Assembly: GCF_016900655.1 (NCBI RefSeq)
Contig: NZ_JACJKH010000027.1
Location: 1 to 39,963, forward strand
Length of the DNA: 39,963 nt
Source: Drancourtella massiliensis
GTDB taxonomy: Bacteria; Bacillota; Clostridia; Lachnospirales; Lachnospiraceae
Direction of reading: 5' to 3'
The notes beneath the pieces were generated by a model that saw only the letters and a program-made list of their open reading frames with translations, did no database searches and was not told where the DNA came from. The position numbers were made by a program, and so were the translations under genes. Shown in pieces: positions 23,798 through 30,853 of the stretch; the stretch's first letter is position 1, and the number at the start of each line of letters is the position of its first letter.

Positions 23798-24217
23798 TTA
23801 ATTTTTTCGCATAAATCTATCATATTCTTTCCGCATCGCTTCTCCACCGGCTTTGCATTTCATCAGCGTTGCCACCTCTTCCCAGCTCAGCCGGTTAAAA
23901 AACTTATACCGGATGATCCGCTGCATCCGGAAGGGAATCTCCTGCATCCACTCTTCCACTCCAAGCTTCAGATCCGAGGCTACCTTCCTCTGCTCCTCCA
24001 GGATACGCTTCTCCTTTGCCAGCGCTGAAGCATCTGCCACCGTCTCAACTGATCCGCCCAGGTTAAAGGACCGCTCTTCATATGGCCAGTCTGGATTACT
24101 TCCCCGGACCTTGTCCTGGACAATCCTCTTTTTCTTCTCCAGCTTCTTGATCTCCGCTTCTGTCTCCTTGATAAACTCACAGGCATCTATGTAGTCCTCA
24201 AGAATCTTCTTGTCCAT
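23798..24217 (-). CDS. Late gene regulator with sigma70 region 4-like HTH (ArpU/RinA type)
   Basis: A 139-residue protein: coiled coil in the first half (IKETEAEIKKLEKKKRIVQD) and a C-terminal helix-turn-helix resembling sigma factor region 4 (QRIIRYKFFNRLSWEEVATLM, split as two helices). ATG at 24217 lies 8 bases after AGGAG. It is the last early gene, just before the terminase operon and the GTCCG repeats it may bind. Function as activator of late transcription is inferred from the family and position. Confidence 0.8.
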   Translation of the reverse strand: MDKKILEDYIDACEFIKETEAEIKKLEKKKRIVQDKVRGSNPDWPYEERSFNLGGSVETVADASALAKEKRILEEQRKVASDLKLGVEEWMQEIPFRMQRIIRYKFFNRLSWEEVATLMKCKAGGEAMRKEYDRFMRKN

Positions 24218-24222
24218 CGGCA

Positions 24223-24390
24223 TCACTCCTCACTTTTTATTTCCACGCTGAACCCCAACACAAAAAACCATATAAGCCACCAGAAAATGCCATTCATCGG
24301 ATACGTTGTATCAAATATTTTCATGAAAGGCACATCTGTGATATCAAGTATCCAAAAGATCAGTATTAAAAACTTCATCAGATTTATCAT
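24223..24390 (-). CDS. Small membrane protein (55 aa)
   Basis: A 55-residue protein with two hydrophobic segments (FLILIFWIL at 7-15 and GIFWWLIWFFVLGF at 34-47) separated by DVPFMKIFDTTYPMN, a pattern seen in small membrane proteins of related phages. The ATG follows AGGAGTAGATGCCG at a good distance. It overlaps the upstream gene by 47 bases in another frame and ends a few bases before the regulator start, so the three are tightly packed. Function unknown. Confidence 0.68.
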   Translation of the reverse strand: MINLMKFLILIFWILDITDVPFMKIFDTTYPMNGIFWWLIWFFVLGFSVEIKSEE

Positions 24391-24562
24391 CGGCATCTAC
24401 TCCTATCTTGAATTTCTGTGCTAAATACTGTGCCACATCGACTGTCGGATACGGTTGGCGCTGGAAGCTCTTTCTGGCATCCTCCCTCACATCCGTCTCC
24501 AAGCAGTCATAGTGTGCAAGGATATCCTGCTTTTTCTCACGTTCTGTTCGTTTGTGTCTCAA
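24344..24562 (-). CDS. Small early protein, unknown
   Basis: A 72-residue basic-then-acidic protein. The best start is TTG at 24562, 7 bases after AGGAGG; upstream in-frame sequence lacks a ribosome binding site. The segment DARKSFQRQPYPTVDVAQYLAQKFKIGVDAD splits into a helix and an HTH-like stretch, but no family is recognised. Confidence 0.6.
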   Translation of the reverse strand: MRHKRTEREKKQDILAHYDCLETDVREDARKSFQRQPYPTVDVAQYLAQKFKIGVDADDKSDEVFNTDLLDT

Positions 24563-24734
24563 ACTCAGTCCTCCTGTTCCATTCGTAAATTTTAGGGCAT
24601 CCGCTCGGATGTGCTCCAAGCATTGTAGATGTCAGCACAGGGGTTTTGCAGTCTGGATTTTTACAAAACCACGCATCATCATATTCGCATCTTGTTTCCG
24701 GCGCTCCTGTGCCTTTGCAACAAATCTCACTCAT
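24537..24734 (-). CDS. Cysteine-rich small early protein
   Basis: A 65-residue protein with seven cysteines (SEICCKGTG, CEYDDAWFCKNPDCKTP, PSGCPK), likely a zinc-binding knuckle. It starts behind GAGGGAATGAG. Function unknown. Confidence 0.7.
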   Translation of the reverse strand: MSEICCKGTGAPETRCEYDDAWFCKNPDCKTPVLTSTMLGAHPSGCPKIYEWNRRTEFETQTNRT

Positions 24735-24756
24735 CTCTCATTCCCTCCAAATTCTC

Positions 24757-25095
24757 CTACCACTGGATAGCCTGTCCACAATTCGGGCATCTTTTTAAAA
24801 ATGTTGGATATTTATAATATCCATCGCCCAAACTTGTAGATAATTCATGTCCGCAAGTAGGGCATTCAGTTGGACAATAGGGTTCTATAATTATTTTCTT
24901 CGGTATCTGCTTCTCCACCGCTTTCCGGCATTCTTCCACGGTTCCGATTTCACGGTACTGCTGTACTTCTTTAATGGCTCTAATTGCAATGTCAGACGCT
25001 TCTTTATAGTCTACAGAATCCTCAAAACTAATATTGGTTTGATATATCAATGACAATGTGCTTTTCAGTATCTTAGTCGCTTCTTCTGGTTTCAT
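24757..25095 (-). CDS. Small zinc-ribbon phage protein
   Basis: A 112-residue protein: helical N-terminus (EASDIAIRAIKEVQQYREIG; VEECRKAVEKQIPKKI) and a C-terminal zinc ribbon with CPTEC, CPTC and CPNC pairs, then GQAIQW. This helix-plus-ribbon design recurs in many small early genes of gut Firmicute phages. Its start overlaps the stop of the previous gene by four bases. Confidence 0.78.
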   Translation of the reverse strand: MKPEEATKILKSTLSLIYQTNISFEDSVDYKEASDIAIRAIKEVQQYREIGTVEECRKAVEKQIPKKIIIEPYCPTECPTCGHELSTSLGDGYYKYPTFLKRCPNCGQAIQW

Positions 25096-25442
25096 TCTTC
25101 GTTCCTTTCCGGGCGGTATGGATTAAATAAACAGTATGCGACTATATTATCAACATCTGCTCCTACGTCATTTGTCCTATAACCGTGTTCTTTATCATAC
25201 ACCGCAACAAAATAATAATCGTGTTTATCAACCGCAAAAACAGCTGTATAATCTTTTTTTGGAGGTTCATCCGCTGAAATCCAACCGTCATTCGTGTGCT
25301 TGCGGATAATCTGTTCCACCTGTACGCACATAACTTCTATACCTTTTCCTGTTAGATGTCTTTCATCATCTCCCCAGTGTTTGTTTTTTAATTCTATTGC
25401 TATTGCTCGTATCTCCTCCAAAATCTTCTCTAATTCCTGCAT
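25092..25442 (-). CDS. DUF551-like early protein
   Basis: A 116-residue protein. The N-terminal half is helical; the C-terminal half begins DGWISADEPPKKDYTAVFAV and ends VDNIVAYCLFNPYRP, the pattern of DUF551 domains found in many phages. Start behind GGGAGGACTGAC. Confidence 0.75.
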   Translation of the reverse strand: MQELEKILEEIRAIAIELKNKHWGDDERHLTGKGIEVMCVQVEQIIRKHTNDGWISADEPPKKDYTAVFAVDKHDYYFVAVYDKEHGYRTNDVGADVDNIVAYCLFNPYRPERNEE

Positions 25443-25443
25443 G

Positions 25444-25779
25444 TCAGTCCTCCCATTTCAATCGCTGTCCGCAGTGATAGCAAAATTCTGCAATTCCTGT
25501 CCCAGTAAAATGCTTTCCGCAGTTCGGACATATATAATCATCCGTATACCTTACACCTGAATCAGTATCTTTTGTTGGCGCTTTCGCCGTATCTCGTTCC
25601 TTAAGTTCCATGATCTGCTCCGGAGTAAGTCCGGTGTCCTCGTAAGGTTTCAATTCTTCAAGCCGCTTCCTTGTATCATGTGCCATTTGAGCCACGTTAA
25701 GCTGACCGGTAAATACTTTGTCGTGTTTATGTATTTCCTCGACTCTTTTTAACTCTCTTATCATTTTTTCTGTCTCCAT
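25444..25779 (-). CDS. Small zinc-ribbon phage protein
   Basis: A 111-residue protein with a helical N-terminus, the motif LKPYEDTGLTPEQIMELKE common in Lachnospiraceae phage proteins, and a C-terminal zinc ribbon (CPNCGKHF ... CYHCGQRLKW). ATG at 25779 follows GGAGAGCGGAG; the longer in-frame upstream extension overlaps the methyltransferase gene and is not supported. Confidence 0.78.
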   Translation of the reverse strand: METEKMIRELKRVEEIHKHDKVFTGQLNVAQMAHDTRKRLEELKPYEDTGLTPEQIMELKERDTAKAPTKDTDSGVRYTDDYICPNCGKHFTGTGIAEFCYHCGQRLKWED

Positions 25780-25792
25780 CTCCGCTCTCCTT

Positions 25793-26746
25793 TCACAATC
25801 CAATATCAAATAAAGAAATTTGGTTATTGTCGCAAGCATTCGTTTTATCCCTATCGTATTCTCTCAGAATTTTTCTTATCGCACTTATGTAAGGTCTCAT
25901 ACTGATTTCTTCCATTTCACAGACCATTCTGTCAAAATCTAGTTCCTTTTTAAGCCTTATTAGAAACGAACGCCTTGCTTCATTCTCCAACACCAGTGGA
26001 TCAATATATTCTTTTTCAATTTCTTCTGGGATATAAATGCCCACGGACAATGAATAGTCATTTTCTTCCACCGTTTCCCGCGATACTGTCTCTGTTTTGT
26101 CTCCATCCTCAAAAACAATATCTGTAGTAGTTTTATTCTTTTTGAGAACAACAATGCAGGTTGATATCGCAGTATCTTCGAATGTATTCCCGGGAATATT
26201 GACTACTCTGTCTATGTAATTATTCTCTACAAACCATTTCCTGACCTTCCCCTCTCTCTGACCTCTGTAAAGGATTCCGGGAAATTCCAATACAACAGCA
26301 ACACCATTCTCTGAAAGATGGTGCAGAATATGGAGCATGAAAGCCCAATCTGCTTTTGAAGGCGGCGGTAATACAGGAGAACAGGAAAATCTTTCATCTT
26401 CTGCTAATTCATCCGGATTCCATTTTACAGAGAATGGAGGATTTGCAACAATGCAGTCAAATTTCATTCCATTGAATCCATCGTCAAGAAGTGTATCCCC
26501 TGCATATCCTTTAAAGTTAGGGACGTCAATCAGTGATAGCTGTTCTCTATCTAACTCCTGCCCGTATTTTTTTACATTTTCGGGAAATACCCGCAGAAGA
26601 TTCCCTGCTCCACATGTCGGGTCATACACGGTTTCCGGTTCAAAATCCACATATGACTTTAATTTTTCTGCTAGCTCCGGGGGCGTGTAAAATATCCCTT
26701 TGTCTTTAAATTCCCAACGTATATTCTTAATACTTTTCTGCTTCAC
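25793..26746 (-). CDS. Orphan N6-adenine DNA methyltransferase (HsdM-like)
   Basis: A 317-residue methyltransferase. Motif I for SAM binding is VYDPTCGAGNLL (about residues 41-52); motif IV is NPPF in IVANPPFSVKW, the hallmark of N6-adenine enzymes. There is no restriction gene or specificity subunit next to it, so it is an orphan enzyme that may protect phage DNA from host restriction. The C-terminus ends NNQISLFDIGL: QISLF matches the consensus of bacterial sliding-clamp-binding motifs (QxxLF), suggesting coupling to replication. It starts at GTG overlapping the preceding stop. Confidence 0.87.
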   Translation of the reverse strand: MKQKSIKNIRWEFKDKGIFYTPPELAEKLKSYVDFEPETVYDPTCGAGNLLRVFPENVKKYGQELDREQLSLIDVPNFKGYAGDTLLDDGFNGMKFDCIVANPPFSVKWNPDELAEDERFSCSPVLPPPSKADWAFMLHILHHLSENGVAVVLEFPGILYRGQREGKVRKWFVENNYIDRVVNIPGNTFEDTAISTCIVVLKKNKTTTDIVFEDGDKTETVSRETVEENDYSLSVGIYIPEEIEKEYIDPLVLENEARRSFLIRLKKELDFDRMVCEMEEISMRPYISAIRKILREYDRDKTNACDNNQISLFDIGL

Positions 26747-27051
26747 GAACCACCATGCCCCTTTGTTTTCTTACCGGTCGCATGATGTTCGGTCAGAAGA
26801 CGTGTGTTTTTCAATCTTGTCCTGACTTCCTCTGCAGTTGGAACACGAATTACAGTCGCCTTTCCAGTTGCCATTTGTTCCGCAATCATTTCGATTGCTT
26901 TTTTCGCTTCAACCTCCGAACTGTATACGGAAATTTTTGATGTAATTCCGCTCATGAAGCTTACAGCCAACGTTCCCGGATCCCGTCCAGGAAATATATC
27001 TTTCACCGCGTCCAGATTGATGATTGTTCTTTGATTTTCATACAAAAACAT
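26743..27051 (-). CDS. Small early protein, unknown
   Basis: A 102-residue protein beginning MFLYENQRTIINLDAVKDIF, a beta-rich domain, then a helix and a basic Gly/Lys/His-rich tail (HHATGKKTKGHGGS). Start behind AAGGAGAGCGGAG; its stop overlaps the methyltransferase start (GTGA). No family recognised. Confidence 0.72.
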   Translation of the reverse strand: MFLYENQRTIINLDAVKDIFPGRDPGTLAVSFMSGITSKISVYSSEVEAKKAIEMIAEQMATGKATVIRVPTAEEVRTRLKNTRLLTEHHATGKKTKGHGGS

Positions 27052-27077
27052 CTCCGCTCTCCTTTCGTTTGTTTTGG

Positions 27078-27404
27078 TTAATTATCGTCCTTAATCTCAA
27101 TATCCAATTCTCTCAATACATTGATTCCAGTGTCTCTTTCAATCTCCTCATTCAGCAGCTTAAAGTATTCTTCATCTTCCATGACGTATCCCATGCACTT
27201 TTCCAGAAATGCGAGATACTCTTTGATTCTCTTCTTTCCGTAATTGTGCTTTCGCATCATAAAATCTACTGAGATCAGCGCCATGCACGAGAAGCATTTT
27301 AAATCTTCCTGCTGCTGCATTTTTTTGTATTCTGGATTCCGCAGCACCTCTTTTACTAACTTCTCAACCTGGTATTTCTTATGCGCTTTATCTGCCCAAC
27401 TCAT
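27078..27404 (-). CDS. Small early protein, unknown
   Basis: A 108-residue helical protein (MSWADKAHKKYQVEKLVKEV; YGKKRIKEYLAFLEKCMGYV) with a conserved-looking FSCMALISVDFMM core. It starts behind AAAGGAGAAAGT. No catalytic motif. Confidence 0.72.
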   Translation of the reverse strand: MSWADKAHKKYQVEKLVKEVLRNPEYKKMQQQEDLKCFSCMALISVDFMMRKHNYGKKRIKEYLAFLEKCMGYVMEDEEYFKLLNEEIERDTGINVLRELDIEIKDDN

Positions 27405-27607
27405 ACTTTCTCCTTTCTTTCCACTTCGTTGATCACAGCCATCAGCATTTCTTTCGCCATCGGCTCCTGCTTATATCTTGCATAGATTTCCTCGGTCTCT
27501 TTCTTGAACTGCTCCAAAGCTCCCTCATTCGCCGTTCTCAGGATGTATTTCCGATACAGGTGCCAACAATCACAGAAAAGCTGAAACGCCGTTCTGACCG
27601 CCATCAT
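27401..27607 (-). CDS. Small early protein, unknown
   Basis: A 68-residue helical protein (MAVRTAFQLFCDCWHLYRKY). It starts at the ATG (27607) overlapping the RusA stop; the next in-frame ATG (27604) is equally plausible. A longer upstream extension has no ribosome binding site and lies within rusA. Confidence 0.65.
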   Translation of the reverse strand: MMAVRTAFQLFCDCWHLYRKYILRTANEGALEQFKKETEEIYARYKQEPMAKEMLMAVINEVERKEKV

Positions 27608-27996
27608 AACTCCGTCACCCGGATATAAATTCCAGGGATCTCTGCCCAAAACTTTTCTACGATCTCAGACGCCACCTGCGCATCATCGCTCCAAAACTTC
27701 ACGGATGTCATACAGTCTTTCAGTAGCTTTTGCAGGTTGTCTGTATCCGGTTTTGTTATCTTATATTCGCCATCCAAATGCCTGCCTCTTGGGAAGCACC
27801 ACTTCACGATCAGCTGTAGTCCGCCCTGATATGGTTCTGCCGGAGCGTACTGTCCAAGGTATGCCGTCAGCTTCTGTCTTGCTGCTTTCAATTCATCCGG
27901 CTCGTAAAATATCGGCCTTCCTTTTACCACATGGACTTTCTTTTCCTGGTGCGTAATTGTCGGCGGAATCATTGCCATAAAAAATTCAATCGCCAT
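27604..27996 (-). CDS. rusA: RusA-type Holliday junction resolvase
   Basis: A 130-residue endonuclease that resolves four-way junctions formed during phage recombination. The family motif KPDTDNLQKLLKDCM with a later FWSDDAQV supplies the catalytic acidic cluster. ATG at 27996 lies 9 bases after AAGGAG. It belongs to the recombination and replication block with the Sak4-like ATPase and helicases. Confidence 0.9.
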   Translation of the reverse strand: MAIEFFMAMIPPTITHQEKKVHVVKGRPIFYEPDELKAARQKLTAYLGQYAPAEPYQGGLQLIVKWCFPRGRHLDGEYKITKPDTDNLQKLLKDCMTSVKFWSDDAQVASEIVEKFWAEIPGIYIRVTEL

Positions 27997-28258
27997 TGTA
28001 ATCAACTCCTTGCCATGTATCATGATCAGCGTTATAAACTATTATCTTTCGCCTTTTTAATTCCCGTAATATTGTTTTATAAATCATCACCATCATCACC
28101 ATCATTCTGTTGGAATTACATGTCATAAAAGCTACATGTTGTAAAACCGGTGAAGATTTTTTCCTACAATCCGGATTTTTATTTTTTGTTGGCGGCATAT
28201 TTCCGAAAGCATCCCTAAGCTCGTTTTCGAAAATATTGTCTGGAATTTCAATTATCAT
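27986..28258 (-). CDS. Small early protein, unknown
   Basis: A 90-residue protein. N-terminus MIIEIPDNIFENELRDAFGN, a Cys/His-containing middle (NPDCRKKSS...TCNS) and C-terminus RKIIVYNADHDTWQG. A 9-bp tandem repeat (ATGATGGTG) encodes MMVMMVM in the middle. It overlaps the rusA start by 11 bases. Upstream of it is the palindromic region. Real-gene status is likely but not certain. Confidence 0.6.
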   Translation of the reverse strand: MIIEIPDNIFENELRDAFGNMPPTKNKNPDCRKKSSPVLQHVAFMTCNSNRMMVMMVMIYKTILRELKRRKIIVYNADHDTWQGVDYNGD

Positions 28259-28382
28259 TTTTGCTTTACCCCTTTAATGTGTTGAATTTTCCTTTCACCT
28301 CGCGGTTGTGCTGGGTGGGCTCCCTCCCGTGTGTGTGGGGGCGTGCTTATATCGCCCCACACTGTAAGGGTGGGTGCCCGCA
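28259..28382. other. Non-coding, GC-rich structured stretch next to the palindrome array
   Basis: No gene is visible. The sequence has a GC-rich hairpin (gtgtgggggcg ... cgccccacac, about 28332-28366) and repeated GGG/CCC blocks, unlike the AT-richer surroundings. Together with the array at 28383-28601 it forms a roughly 300-bp non-coding block inside an otherwise gapless operon. Confidence 0.55.
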
Positions 28383-28601
28383 CATTCCCGCCCGTTAGGG
28401 TTATACTTTAGTATAAGGTGCCGGGCGGGAATGTTCCCGACCTCCTGTGACCATGGTGTCGGGAATGATATGTTTCATTTCCCACCACCTAAAAATTAAG
28501 GTCACGGGAAACATTAACATTTATTCCCGATACCTAAATTTTGTGGTTACGGGAATCTATTATTCCTCATTCCCTGAACCTGATTTTTCAGGTATCGGGA
28601 C
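28383..28601. repeat. Array of regularly spaced palindromes (candidate replication origin)
   Basis: Four 32-bp imperfect palindromes lie at 28434-28465, 28479-28510, 28524-28555 and 28570-28601, with starts 45, 45 and 46 bp apart. Shared form: TTCCC-N3-ACCT-N8-(A/T)GGT-N2-CGGGAA. A larger palindrome (12-bp arms cattcccgcccg / cgggcgggaatg, 28383-28433, enclosing ttatact-tagtata) abuts the first. The last copy lies within the 3' end of the primase-helicase gene. An initiator-binding array or origin is the best guess; tandem RNA hairpins on the transcript are the alternative. Confidence 0.75.
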
Positions 28602-30851
28602 AATTCTCTTTGTCTCTTTATCTGTCGTGTATCCTAATTTTTTAAGAGAATTCCAGATTGTTTTTTCTGCCGGATACTTTTCTCCAACAGCTTCTGCATC
28701 GCTTTTCATCTGTTCGTATAATTCTTTTACAGTAGGATAGATATCATTATGTCCGAATCGGTAACTTTCAATGGCCATGTTATATTTTGCCTGGGTATTC
28801 TTTTTCTGTATTTCTGCCTGTTTTTTTCGTGCCTCTTTTCCTTTCTGCCATGCTGGCCGTTCGTCTTCCGGCTGGATATCGTTCAGGCATCCTGTATCAT
28901 CAATCCGGTGTACCGGATACTGAAACCATACATTGGCCGGCGCAAATTTCGGAAATTCTCTGAGCGTTCCTTCGATCCGCCATGCCGTTTTCGCTTTTAC
29001 ATCGTTCACCGCATCTTCTATCTGCTTCTGCAGAGCGTTCATCTGCCATTTATCAAGGTGCTCTTCGCAATAGTTCAGCATCTGCGCTTTACTGCACAGA
29101 TCATCCTGAGACAGATCATCTTCCCATTTAAAATAAGCATCCAGGTACTGAATACAGACTTTGCATATAGCCTTATTCTTTTCCTGTTCTATCAAAGCTT
29201 CTGTCGGTTCCAGTTCGATCAGATCCAACAATGCATCCGGATCTCTGGCAAACACACCGGATCCGCTGGCACGGTCCATGGATTTCTTTCCGCCCTGACT
29301 TCCCTTGCTGTGATGGTGGCAGTAGATCACCGCACAGCCCAGTTCTGTACATACCTTGTCAAACTGATTACAGAAATTCGCCATCTGATCCGCACTATTT
29401 TCATCACCCGTGATGACCTTGTAGATCGGATCGATAATGATTGCCACATAATCTTTCTTTGCAGCCCTCCGGATCAGCTTCGGCGCCAATTTGTCCATAG
29501 GTACCGACTTCCCTCTTAAGTTCCAGATATCAATGCTTCCCAGGTGCTCTGGTTTCCATCCAAGAGCCTGGTATACATCCCGGAAACGATGCAGGCAGCT
29601 TGCCCGGTCAAGCTCCAGGTTCACATACATCACGCGTCCTCTCGCACACTGCCATTGAAGCCAGTTCTTTCCTTCAGCTATGGCAATGCACAATTCGATC
29701 TGCAAAAAGGACTTTCCTGCTTTGGACGGTCCAGCAATCAGCATCTTATGTCCCTTTCTCAGGACGCCTTCTATCAGGCAAGGGGAGAGTTCCGGAAGGT
29801 TGTCCCATACTGTTTCCAGAGACTCCGGATCCGGAAGATCATCGTTGATACTTTCAATCCATTCCTGCCATTCTTCCCAGGTATCTTTTCCAATGTTGGT
29901 ATCTACAAGGAACTGCTTCTTCCCGTTCCGGATGACTCCCGGCATACGGGATAAGCGGGAAGGATTTTTATTCTGCGTATCCAGTTTCAATCCGTTTTTC
30001 TTGCAGATATTGTATAGGTATTCCACCCTCTGGCGGTATTCCCGATAATCTGCAGCGTCAATCTTCACAATCGCATGCAGACTTTTCTTTCCTGAAAATA
30101 CCAGTGCTGCGATCGGCAGTTCCAGTTCTCTCAGCATCGCATTCTGCTGATCCAGTTCCATGGAATCTGATTCTACCAATGCATAACGAAAATCCGTTAC
30201 ATTTTCATTTTTACAGTCTTTGCCATCTAATGGATTGAATCGGATCCATGCACCAGCTTCTTGATTGTAATCTCCAAGAACAGCTCCAATATCCCCATTG
30301 CACCGGTTCAGTTCCTGAATCAGCTGTCCTGCTGTCCGATCCCAACAGCCTTTTGTCGGTAGCCACCTGGTTCCTTTTTCATCCGGTTTTTCCCAACTCT
30401 GCGTTACATAGCCGACATTTTCCCCGGCTTCAAACAAGGTTTCCAGATACCGCACCAGGTCTTTTACGGGATCCCAGTGCTTCGGTTCCTGAATTTCTTT
30501 TCCTTCTACCCAGCCTTTATCGATGATGACCAGATCATCTCTCTCTCCGATTGCATCATTCCAGTCCAACTCATGCCCTGGATCCCGTTCCGGAACCCAT
30601 CCATGGTCGATCGCCATCTGTACAATGGTCCCCGCTGTAACCGGCTCAGTGGATCCATGGAAACTGCCCCATTTCCGAAGACACTCTCCAGAATGATATC
30701 GGGCAGGATCCCTCTGACTCCACCGATCCCAATCTGCTGCTGTATACCCTTCTTCTTTTAATGCCATCCCGATATTGATCCATTCCTGATAGTCCAGATC
30801 AGCGGGATGGATCTGCTCCAGAATCTCTAAAAGATCTGCCCTTTGTTCCAT
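28560..30851 (-). CDS. Primase-helicase replication protein (PriCT-2, AEP-like and RepA-type AAA)
   Basis: A 763-residue replication protein. Residues 7-80 match a PriCT-2 domain (DYQEWINIGMALKEEGYTA). Residues about 195-315 look like an archaeo-eukaryotic primase-type core (WIRFNPLDG; YALVESDSM; VFSGKKSLHAIVKID; NPSRLSRMPG). Residues 355-560 are a RepA/DnaB-type ATPase with Walker A GPSKAGKS (374-381) and Walker B AIIIDPIYK. The C-terminus is helical and may recruit partners. It would prime and unwind phage DNA. The palindrome array at its 3' end is a plausible target. Start behind AAAGGAGCATAGAC. Confidence 0.88.
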   Translation of the reverse strand: MEQRADLLEILEQIHPADLDYQEWINIGMALKEEGYTAADWDRWSQRDPARYHSGECLRKWGSFHGSTEPVTAGTIVQMAIDHGWVPERDPGHELDWNDAIGERDDLVIIDKGWVEGKEIQEPKHWDPVKDLVRYLETLFEAGENVGYVTQSWEKPDEKGTRWLPTKGCWDRTAGQLIQELNRCNGDIGAVLGDYNQEAGAWIRFNPLDGKDCKNENVTDFRYALVESDSMELDQQNAMLRELELPIAALVFSGKKSLHAIVKIDAADYREYRQRVEYLYNICKKNGLKLDTQNKNPSRLSRMPGVIRNGKKQFLVDTNIGKDTWEEWQEWIESINDDLPDPESLETVWDNLPELSPCLIEGVLRKGHKMLIAGPSKAGKSFLQIELCIAIAEGKNWLQWQCARGRVMYVNLELDRASCLHRFRDVYQALGWKPEHLGSIDIWNLRGKSVPMDKLAPKLIRRAAKKDYVAIIIDPIYKVITGDENSADQMANFCNQFDKVCTELGCAVIYCHHHSKGSQGGKKSMDRASGSGVFARDPDALLDLIELEPTEALIEQEKNKAICKVCIQYLDAYFKWEDDLSQDDLCSKAQMLNYCEEHLDKWQMNALQKQIEDAVNDVKAKTAWRIEGTLREFPKFAPANVWFQYPVHRIDDTGCLNDIQPEDERPAWQKGKEARKKQAEIQKKNTQAKYNMAIESYRFGHNDIYPTVKELYEQMKSDAEAVGEKYPAEKTIWNSLKKLGYTTDKETKRIVPIPEKSGSGNEE

Positions 30852-30853
30852 GT

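Noticed and set aside
28080-28110. Tandem repeat encoding MMVMMVM as a phase-variation tract
   Set aside because: The unit is 9 bp, so slippage keeps the frame; only about two to three copies exist.
28434-28601. CRISPR-like array (32-bp repeats, regular spacing)
   Set aside because: Units are imperfect palindromes differing in sequence, gaps are only 13-14 bp, and there is no cas gene; a protein-binding array fits better.
28749-29519. A long open frame (256 codons) on the plus strand
   Set aside because: It is the antisense shadow of the primase-helicase gene; it has no convincing ribosome binding site and its composition (rich in Phe, Leu, Arg, His) is typical of an antisense frame.
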